Shown here: positions 1 through 5,371 of the stretch, one piece after another | How positions within the stretch are numbered: the first letter of the stretch is position 1 | Layout: each line of letters starts with the position of its first letter | NCBI GenBank assembly: GCA_021810735.1 | Contig: JAJZIF010000073.1 | Span: forward strand, 1-11,667 | Source of the DNA: Acidobacteriota bacterium | Lineage (GTDB): Bacteria; Acidobacteriota; Terriglobia; Terriglobales; Acidobacteriaceae | DNA: 11,667 nucleotides | Direction: 5' to 3' | Notes under the pieces: generated by a model | Database searches by the model: none | Told to the model about the DNA's origin: nothing | Seen by the model: only the letters and a program-made list of their open reading frames with translations | Position numbers and translations under genes: made by a program

Positions 1-1458
1 CTCCGAAAACCCATGGGGCCCATTGTTATTCGTGTTTGCAGTCGTCGGCCCTGGCGGATTCCAGTATCCGCCGCTTTTGAATTGAGAAACCGAGCTTAAG
101 GCAGTAAATAAGAGAATGCATAGAGACGTGGCCAAAATCGCGATGATCGCCATTTTCACTTCTTTCTGTTCAATCTTCTTGCCAACATATTCCGGGGTTC
201 GACCAACCATGAGTCCGCCAATGAACACCGCGATGATCGCGTAAAGCAACATGCCGTAGAGGCCGGCTCCAACTCCTCCAAAAATCACTTCGTCAGTCTG
301 CATGTTAAAGAGCGGAACGAGACCTCCAAGCGGCGTATAGCTATCGTGCATGCTGTTGACGGCCCCACAGCTTGCATCAGTCGTAACTGTTGCAAATAGC
401 GTTGATTGCACAATGCCAAATCGAACTTCTTTGCCTTCCATATTCCCCCCAGGCTGCGTGCCTGTATAGGAGGAAGCAACCCCCATGTGCTCGATAATCG
501 GATTCCCGCGCTGTTCGGCCCAATAACAGACGAACACACCTACAAAGAAAAGTACCGACATCGCCGTAAAGACCGCCCACCCTTGTTTGGTATTCTTCAC
601 TGCTTTGCCGAACATATAAGTGAGACTCGCTCCGAGCAAGAAGATCAGGACCATCTGCAGAACGTTGGAGAGTGGCGTCGGGTTTTCATAGGGATGGGCT
701 GAATTCGCGTTAAAAAATCCGCCGCCGTTCGTTCCCAGCATCTTGATCGAAAGCTGTGAGGCGAGCGGGCCCTGTTCAATCACCTGCCGAGCACCCTCCA
801 GCGTATGAGCTGTTACCGGTCCGTTAAAGTTCTGAATGCTACCTTGCCAGACGAAAAAGAGCGTCGACAGCACACATATTGGCAGAAGTATATAGAGAAT
901 GCAGCGTGTAACATCAGCCCAGAAATTGCCAATCGTCTTCACAGTGTGACGGGCAAATCCACGAATCAGCGCAACCGCCACCGCGATGCCAACTGCCGCC
1001 GAAACAAAATTCTGTACGGCCAGCGCAGTCATCTGTGTCAGATAGCTCATTGTTGTGTCAGGCGAATAGGACTGCCAGTTGGTATTCGTCAGGAAGCTGA
1101 TCGCTGTGTTGAATGCCAGATCTGGTGTCATCGCCGTCGCAAACGACGGGGCGTGAGGCGTTGAAAAGTGCAACGGGTTCAACGGCAAATAGCCCTGCAG
1201 CCGCTGTATGAGATACACGAAGAGGAAGCTAAAGATACTGATTGAGATCAGCGATCCTGAATATCGAAGCCAACTCTGTTCCTCATCGGGATGAATCCCG
1301 CTGATCCTGTAGATCAGGCGTTCGAGCGGCCCCAGAACCCGATGCATGAACGTGCGCTCCCCCTCGAAGACGCGGTACATGTATGTCCCAACTGGTTTCG
1401 TGAGCCCAACGATGATCCCAAAGAAAACAAGTATCTGTAAAATTCCGACAAATGTCAT
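1..1458 (-). CDS. kdpA: KdpA, potassium-binding and translocating subunit of the Kdp K+-ATPase (3' end cut by window edge)
   Basis: Inner-membrane channel-like subunit of the KdpFABC complex, which imports K+ at very low external concentration using ATP hydrolysis by KdpB. The frame is open from the ATG at 1458 to base 1, giving 486 residues of an expected 560-600. Three of the four KdpA selectivity-filter segments are visible: TNTNWQSY at residues 124-131, GTNGGGFFN at 242-250 followed by AHPYENPTP, and TTDASCGAVNSMHD at 359-372. The fourth filter (GNNGSAF type) and the last helices lie beyond the edge. Many hydrophobic helices are present, and the first begins at residue 3, as usual for KdpA. 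The start is supported by GAGGT about 7 nt upstream, which overlaps the kdpF stop. kdpB and kdpC are expected just off the left edge. Identification is secure. Confidence 0.98.
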   Translation of the reverse strand, partial: MTFVGILQILVFFGIIVGLTKPVGTYMYRVFEGERTFMHRVLGPLERLIYRISGIHPDEEQSWLRYSGSLISISIFSFLFVYLIQRLQGYLPLNPLHFSTPHAPSFATAMTPDLAFNTAISFLTNTNWQSYSPDTTMSYLTQMTALAVQNFVSAAVGIAVAVALIRGFARHTVKTIGNFWADVTRCILYILLPICVLSTLFFVWQGSIQNFNGPVTAHTLEGARQVIEQGPLASQLSIKMLGTNGGGFFNANSAHPYENPTPLSNVLQMVLIFLLGASLTYMFGKAVKNTKQGWAVFTAMSVLFFVGVFVCYWAEQRGNPIIEHMGVASSYTGTQPGGNMEGKEVRFGIVQSTLFATVTTDASCGAVNSMHDSYTPLGGLVPLFNMQTDEVIFGGVGAGLYGMLLYAIIAVFIGGLMVGRTPEYVGKKIEQKEVKMAIIAILATSLCILLFTALSSVSQFKSGGYWNPPGPTTANTNNNGPHGFSE

Positions 1459-1467
1459 AGCGTGACC

Positions 1468-1551
1468 TCAGAATTTCTCCGGTCGCAGCAGAGCATAGAC
1501 CAGATAAACAAATAACAATACCGTGAGTACTGCTGCTATTGCGTATTCCAT
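1468..1551 (-). CDS. kdpF: KdpF, small accessory membrane subunit of the Kdp K+-ATPase
   Basis: This 27-residue single-helix peptide stabilises the KdpABC complex. It starts MEYAIAAVLTVLLFVYLVYA and ends in the polar tail LLRPEKF, the usual KdpF pattern of an N-terminal helix followed by a short tail with RPE. A strong Shine-Dalgarno sequence, AGGAGG (plus-strand 1557-1562), lies 5 nt upstream and contains the stop codon of the preceding 27-codon ORF. The stop TGA (1468-1470) lies 9 nt before kdpA and forms part of its ribosome-binding site. Position, length and sequence all fit KdpF. Confidence 0.92.
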   Translation of the reverse strand: MEYAIAAVLTVLLFVYLVYALLRPEKF

Positions 1552-1560
1552 GCAATCCTC

Positions 1561-1644
1561 CTACAGCCGCTCTGTAGCTTTTGTGAATGCCCAGAGCAAG
1601 ACAAAGAATGCGATCGCCATTGCGATATAGAAAAGGTCCAACAT
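1561..1644 (-). CDS. Small single-helix membrane protein next to kdpF, function unknown
   Basis: This 27-codon ORF starts MLDLFYIAMAIAFFVLLWAF and ends TKATERL: one transmembrane helix with a basic/acidic C-terminal tail. It has the same length and design as KdpF but no clear sequence identity with it. Its ribosome site GAGGTGA (1648-1654) contains the stop codon of the 142-aa ORF upstream, and its own TAG stop lies inside the AGGAGG of kdpF, so translation is probably coupled in both directions. I recall similar short, often unannotated ORFs beside kdpF in other bacteria, but I cannot confirm that here. It may be a second small subunit or regulator of the Kdp complex. It is too short to appear in most annotations. 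Confidence 0.7.
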   Translation of the reverse strand: MLDLFYIAMAIAFFVLLWAFTKATERL

Positions 1645-1647
1645 AGA

Positions 1648-2076
1648 TCACCTCGTGACGGGCGGATGCTTCAAGATTGATTCCGCATGACGGATGCGCA
1701 GTGACACTGTATCGATGATGAGGAAAGATGCCGCCATAAGGCTTACCTCGATCGAGAAGAGCTGTGCGCCGGATGACAGCTGACGATTAACCAGTTTTGA
1801 CTTGATGGAACGCAATAACTTCTCGACGGCTTGGGGCGGTAGCTGCGGCTCTGGCTCTAAGGTGATGGGCGGATCACCGAACAGAAAGATAGAGACCTGC
1901 GTTCTAAAACTGCGACCCAATAGCGTAAAGGTACGTAACGACGCCAATACCTCCTCACTATTAGCAAGAGTCGTAATAGATGCAATGGCAGAGGAATTCG
2001 GTCTATCCTGAAACCCGAGATTCGATTTCAACTGGTGCGGTGCCGTTTCCAGACGTGTTCGAATTTGCGACGTCAT
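1648..2076 (-). CDS. Hypothetical protein of the kdp operon (142 aa)
   Basis: I do not recognise this family. It starts MTSQIRTRLETAPHQ. A polar N-terminal half is followed by an acidic/proline segment (LEPEPQLPPQAVEKLL, about residues 75-90) and a hydrophobic stretch near residues 115-130 (SLMAASFLIIDTVSL) that could be a membrane-associated helix. There are no cysteines or histidine-rich metal motifs. The main evidence for translation is a strong Shine-Dalgarno AAGGAG (plus-strand 2085-2090) with an 8-nt spacer, together with tight packing: the ATG overlaps the 155-aa ORF's stop as ATGA, and its own stop is embedded in the next ribosome site. A role in potassium uptake is inferred only from position. 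Codon use is not strongly biased, so a relic or spurious ORF remains possible. Confidence 0.5.
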   Translation of the reverse strand: MTSQIRTRLETAPHQLKSNLGFQDRPNSSAIASITTLANSEEVLASLRTFTLLGRSFRTQVSIFLFGDPPITLEPEPQLPPQAVEKLLRSIKSKLVNRQLSSGAQLFSIEVSLMAASFLIIDTVSLRIRHAESILKHPPVTR

Positions 2077-2540
2077 GACAGTTTCTCCTTCCAGGACTGC
2101 ACATCTTTCACCAACCCATCGCAGCGGCCGTCAATATTCACGAACATTGACCATCGCAGTCCTGTGTTCAGCTCCGTTAACAATCGCCGGGCGACACTTG
2201 CCGGCGCGTGGCACCGCGGGCCGCCATTTCGAACATCTGCCTGACCTTCCGCATCATGAAGATGAAGGAAATGGTGATAATACGATGACACCGAATTGTG
2301 ACTCTCAAAGAATAGAGTTTCCGCAATCCATTCCGCGTAATCGCCTGGTGGGCTGGCGATGAGATGACGGGAGCCGCCACTGGTCGCCCCCGAACAGGTC
2401 GACGAGTTGAGATGAAGAGCAAGCTGCGTCGCATGGATCAACCCCGCTCCAAGGGTTTCGTGATTCCGATCTAAGCGACCGCTCGGCGTGAATACGTGAT
2501 CCGCACGCCAACCTGTTCTGGAAATAGCTTTGACTCGCAT
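2073..2540 (-). CDS. Doubtful hypothetical ORF between kdpE and the 142-aa ORF (155 aa)
   Basis: The frame runs from the ATG at 2540 (MRVKAISRTGWRADHV) to a TGA that overlaps the next start as ATGA. The C-terminal third looks most protein-like (SVARRLLTELNTGLRW, then DGLVKDVQSWKEKL). The middle is rich in His, Ser and Gly, contains HNSVSSYYHHFLHLHD, and matches no family I know. No Shine-Dalgarno precedes the ATG, and other frames over 2177-2511 are also open. The first part may therefore be untranslated leader or the remains of a broken gene, with a real start further in. It lies directly downstream of the putative KdpE site at 2581-2608, so it would be the first ORF of the kdpFABC transcript if that promoter is real. 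Confidence 0.35.
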   Translation of the reverse strand: MRVKAISRTGWRADHVFTPSGRLDRNHETLGAGLIHATQLALHLNSSTCSGATSGGSRHLIASPPGDYAEWIAETLFFESHNSVSSYYHHFLHLHDAEGQADVRNGGPRCHAPASVARRLLTELNTGLRWSMFVNIDGRCDGLVKDVQSWKEKLS

Positions 2541-2580
2541 CGATCTGATGCTTATGCTGCCTTCAATCGGCTAAACAGCG

Positions 2581-2608
2581 CATAAACATCACGTAATGCT
2601 CAAATAAA
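2581..2608 (-). promoter_or_regulatory. Putative KdpE operator upstream of the kdp structural genes
   Basis: Read on the minus strand, the site holds three hexamers, TTTATT, ATTACG and TTTATG, each starting exactly 11 nt after the previous one. The E. coli KdpE operator is known as TTTATA-N5-TTTACA, which has the same 11-nt phasing. The second half shares TTA.GTGA.GTTTAT with the site upstream of kdpD. It lies in the 115-nt gap between kdpE and the next ORF, where a promoter for the downstream kdp genes would be expected. A weak -10 such as CATAAG lies further downstream. The call rests on pattern only. Confidence 0.42.
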
Positions 2609-2655
2609 TTGGGTGCCGTCAGAATCCGCGATACCTCACTTTCGAACATGGAGGC

Positions 2656-3351
2656 TTACTGCGGAATTTGAAAGCGATACCCTGCCCAGGCATCTGTGAC
2701 AAGAAGAGTTGGCTTGGATGGATCGGGCTCGATCTTCTTTCTTAACCGGTTGACGAATACTCTTAGGTACTCGAGTTCGTCGCCGTAATCCGGCCCCCAA
2801 ACAGCCTGAAGCAATTCGCGGTGAGTAATAGTCCGGTTCGGCCGCGCAAGAAAGTAAGACAACAAATCGAATTCCCGCGCAGTCAACTTCGAGGTGTGCC
2901 CACGCGCCGTGGCTTCCCGCGAAGACAAAGAAATGTGCACACCAATATTCGCCAAAGGCTGCAGATCAGATTGCCCCGGCAACTGCGGCAAACGCCGCAA
3001 CGTGGCTCGGATTCTTGCCAATAGCTCGGGCATGTTAAAAGGTTTAGTGATGTAATCATCGGCACCCGCATCAAGTGCGTCCACCTTTTGCCGCTCCATG
3101 CTATTCACGGTCAGCATGATGATGGCGGTGTCAGATCCTGAGCGAATTGTCCGGCAAGTCTCCATGCCCCCCATGCCTGGCATGTTGATGTCGAGAAGCA
3201 CAAGGTCGTAAGAGTCACTGTGAAGTCTCTGTAGTCCCTCTTCGCCAGACCGCGCATCATTCACCTCGTAACCATGAGCTGTCAGTGTCGACCGCATCAC
3301 ACGGCGTATCTGTGGGTCATCATCGATTACGAGGATTCTTCCGGCACTCAT
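2656..3351 (-). CDS. kdpE: KdpE, OmpR-family response regulator of the kdp operon
   Basis: DNA-binding partner of KdpD that activates kdp transcription under K+ limitation. The 231-residue protein has a receiver domain at about residues 5-118 with the acidic pocket D10-D12, phospho-acceptor D54 in VLLDINMPGMGG, T81, and K103 in YITKPF. A winged-helix OmpR/PhoB output domain follows at about 130-228 (LTAREFDLLSYFLARPNR, then LRVFVNRLRKKIEPDP), ending in the typical GYRF. Length matches E. coli KdpE (about 225). Its start overlaps the kdpD stop as ATGA, so the two are translationally coupled. Because it directly follows a DUF4118 kinase and precedes kdpF-kdpA, assignment to Kdp control is firm. 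Confidence 0.96.
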   Translation of the reverse strand: MSAGRILVIDDDPQIRRVMRSTLTAHGYEVNDARSGEEGLQRLHSDSYDLVLLDINMPGMGGMETCRTIRSGSDTAIIMLTVNSMERQKVDALDAGADDYITKPFNMPELLARIRATLRRLPQLPGQSDLQPLANIGVHISLSSREATARGHTSKLTAREFDLLSYFLARPNRTITHRELLQAVWGPDYGDELEYLRVFVNRLRKKIEPDPSKPTLLVTDAWAGYRFQIPQ

Positions 3352-4934
3352 GACTTCCCGCCTCCCGTTGCCACGGGCATAGCAAATGAGAATTGCGCAC
3401 CCTGTCCGGGTTGACTTGATAAGCCGATATTCTCTCCATGAGCCCGCATGATCTCACGCGCAATGGCCAAACCCATTCCCGTTCCTTTTAGATGCTGCTG
3501 GCGCTTGCCCCGGTAAAACTTTTCAAATACTCTCGCCTGCTCCTCTTCAGCGATCCCCTGCCCCTGATCGGAGATCTGCATGATTACCTTTTCGCCTGCG
3601 AGGTAAGCCTCAATCACTATAGGCCTGGACGGCGGAGAATACTTGAGTGCGTTGTCGATCATGTGCGTTATGACCAGCTGAATCAATTCAGCGTCGACAC
3701 AGACCATTGGTAGATTGTCAGGAACGGACACGGTAATCTTGCGCTCATCGATCACGGATTTCATCTGCCGGAGAGCACGGCTCACCAACGCGAGAGGGAG
3801 GCGCTTACTCAGATTGAGCCGAAATTGGCCGCCTTCAATGCGGGCAAGTTGTATGGCGTCGGTCACAAGCTTTGAGAGACGATCCGCCGACTCATCGACG
3901 ATGCTTATCAATTCCCGCTGATGCGCATCCAGTGCGGGCGAGGGCAAAGAAAGCAGGTCAGTTGTAACAGCTTTAATCGAAGTCAAAGGTGTCTTGAACT
4001 CATGAGCGATCGCATCAAGCAATGTTGATTTCAGTTCTCCGCTCTGTCTCGCTACCTCTGCCCGTGTTACCATTTTTTGCGACTCGGCGCGTTCTAATCC
4101 GATCGCCACCAGGTTTACGAGGGAATGAAGTGCAGCGTCCGAGAAAACCCCATCACAAACGGCAAGACTTCCGATCGATACACCACCAAGACGAATGGGA
4201 GTAACAGTCAGCGCGCTATTTTCGTCGCGAATCTCAACCGATCGGCTTGCCGACTCGCGAAGCATCGGCGCCAAACTAGCCTCCGAGAGTCCCGCGACGC
4301 AAGCTTCGTCTGAGTCGCGCACATACAGCGCGAGCGATGGACACTCGCACGTCTGTATGATGTGACGGACGATCTGCTTCGCGATCGGTTGTGCAGGATC
4401 AGTCGAGAGCAGAGCGCGACTCAGGGAATACAGTGACTCGACCTCGCTCCGGCCAGCCTCCGCTTCTTTTGTTCGCCGCTTTGCGCGCGCAGAGAGTTGG
4501 CTCGCAGTAAGTGATGTTACCAGAAATGCATACAGCGCAATAAAATTATGAGGGTCCGAAATCGTGAGTGTACCGATTGGTGGCAGGAAGAAGAAGTTGA
4601 AACAGAGCACCGCTGCCAAGGAGGCTATAGTAGACTCTACAATTCCTCCTTTGGTCGCAATGAATAGCACGGCGACCAGATACAGAAATCCCACAGCGGC
4701 TGCATTGACCGGAACCAATCGAAACAGGACAAACGTGATCGCGGCAACAATGAAGAGCGACGCACAAATGCGTAAGCTTAGCGAGCCTAGTCTGCGAGGC
4801 AGGAAACCACGAATCGGGTTAATCCCCTTTCGCTGTTTAACAGAGCTGAAAGCCCATGCCATTCTGCTCCGTACGTTCATTCCCCGTAGAGAGACCATCT
4901 TTACACTGCCGATCGTTCCAGCGCCCTTAGACAT
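3348..4934 (-). CDS. kdpD: KdpD-type sensor histidine kinase, short form lacking the cytoplasmic KdpD/USP N-terminus
   Basis: Membrane sensor kinase that phosphorylates KdpE. Of 528 residues, about 1-50 are a basic leader. A DUF4118 membrane domain with four helices follows at 52-145 (ends near ASQLSARAKRR), then a GAF-like domain at 165-285, and HisKA with H311 in AIAHEFKTPLTSIK. The HATPase domain carries the N-box HMIDNALKYSP (N428), DQGQG (456-460), the F-box VFEKFYRG and GTGMGLA (484-490). E. coli KdpD is 894 aa, and its N-terminal KdpD domain (Walker motifs) and universal-stress domain are absent here. An in-frame TGA upstream of the ATG excludes a longer protein. The ATG at 4934 has only a distant GGAG; the ATG at 4862 (MAWAFSSV) has GGAG 4 nt upstream and may be the true start. 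The stop overlaps kdpE by 4 nt. Confidence 0.93.
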   Translation of the reverse strand: MSKGAGTIGSVKMVSLRGMNVRSRMAWAFSSVKQRKGINPIRGFLPRRLGSLSLRICASLFIVAAITFVLFRLVPVNAAAVGFLYLVAVLFIATKGGIVESTIASLAAVLCFNFFFLPPIGTLTISDPHNFIALYAFLVTSLTASQLSARAKRRTKEAEAGRSEVESLYSLSRALLSTDPAQPIAKQIVRHIIQTCECPSLALYVRDSDEACVAGLSEASLAPMLRESASRSVEIRDENSALTVTPIRLGGVSIGSLAVCDGVFSDAALHSLVNLVAIGLERAESQKMVTRAEVARQSGELKSTLLDAIAHEFKTPLTSIKAVTTDLLSLPSPALDAHQRELISIVDESADRLSKLVTDAIQLARIEGGQFRLNLSKRLPLALVSRALRQMKSVIDERKITVSVPDNLPMVCVDAELIQLVITHMIDNALKYSPPSRPIVIEAYLAGEKVIMQISDQGQGIAEEEQARVFEKFYRGKRQQHLKGTGMGLAIAREIMRAHGENIGLSSQPGQGAQFSFAMPVATGGGKS

Positions 4935-4984
4935 CGCGTAAGCAAAAGCTCCGGAAACACAATCTCAGTTTCTGACATTGTCGC

Positions 4985-5021
4985 CTTTATCCTATAGCGT
5001 CCTGAATAAACGTCACATAAA
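4985..5021 (-). promoter_or_regulatory. Putative KdpE operator and promoter for kdpDE
   Basis: On the minus strand, 5021-5005 reads TTTATG-N5-TTTATT, two hexamers with an 11-nt start-to-start distance, matching the layout of the E. coli KdpE site (TTTATA-N5-TTTACA). Ten nucleotides further down is TAGGAT (4994-4989), within TATAGGATAAAG, a plausible -10. The opposing -35 position, TGTGAC at 17 nt, is poor, as expected for an activator-dependent promoter. Transcription would begin roughly 50 nt before the kdpD ATG at 4934. It shares TTA.GTGA.GTTTAT with the site at 2581-2608, suggesting autoregulation of kdpDE. Confidence 0.42.
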
Positions 5022-5052
5022 CAGCAGCACACTACCTGAAAACCCCAGGTTC

Positions 5053-5066
5053 TGCCCGTACGGGCA
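5053..5066. repeat. Perfect 14-nt palindrome TGCCCGTACGGGCA
   Basis: A GC-rich perfect inverted repeat with no loop lies about 30 nt upstream of the putative kdpD promoter. A dyad of this kind suits a dimeric DNA-binding protein. It is a poor terminator because there is no spacer loop and no T-tract on either side. Its existence is certain; any role is unknown. Confidence 0.4.
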
Positions 5067-5371
5067 AAGGCACACGCTTGAATGGAATTCACATCAAGAG
5101 AATTAAGTGTCGCTGGAACAGCAAATTCCGTCCTCAAATTGTAAGCGCTGTGTCCCTCGCGCCTTCGTCAACGGGGAAACTTCCGACGCTTACCCTAAAC
5201 CTCCCAATCCGCGTTCACCTTGTACATCCGGCCACCGTACGAAAAAATTGACACACCCTATCGAAAAGGACGGACAAAAGGGACGCCAGTTCAAAATGTT
5301 TATGAAATGCGCTCTGGGCCGTTGTGCATATACAAGGCATACCAGTTCCGAGCTCAGCCGGTGCGCCCCCC

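Larger units (their letters stand above)
4935..5371. other. Intergenic region between the sugar operon and the kdp operon
   Basis: This stretch of 437 nt holds no supportable gene; short open frames on both strands lack family resemblance and ribosome sites. The kdpD-proximal part holds the putative KdpE site and promoter. A perfect 14-nt palindrome sits at 5053-5066, and a LacI-like half-site TGTAAGCGCT at 5140-5149. No stem-loop followed by a T-run was found downstream of the glycosidase stop at 5372, so how the sugar transcript ends is not visible. Confidence 0.7.

Noticed and set aside
1660..2570. A c-di-AMP (ydaO-type) riboswitch in a kdp leader
   Set aside because: Considered because such switches control potassium transporters, but I could not see the conserved sequence blocks on the minus strand.
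2563..2649. A 28-codon minus-strand ORF (MFESEVSRILTAPNLFEHYV...) beginning just after the kdpE stop
   Set aside because: It reads rather like a protein N-terminus, but it has no Shine-Dalgarno, ends after 28 codons and overlaps the putative KdpE site. It could be the start of a decayed gene continuing in another frame through 2080-2540, but no family match supports that.
4901..5137. A 78-aa minus-strand ORF overlapping the kdpD start region
   Set aside because: It runs across the putative promoter and into kdpD in another frame, has no ribosome site and resembles no protein family.
5140..5153. LacI/CcpA-like operator TGTAAGCGCTGTGT
   Set aside because: Only the left half fits the palindromic consensus; the right half is not symmetric. 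No LacI-family regulator is in the window, and it lies downstream of the sugar operon.
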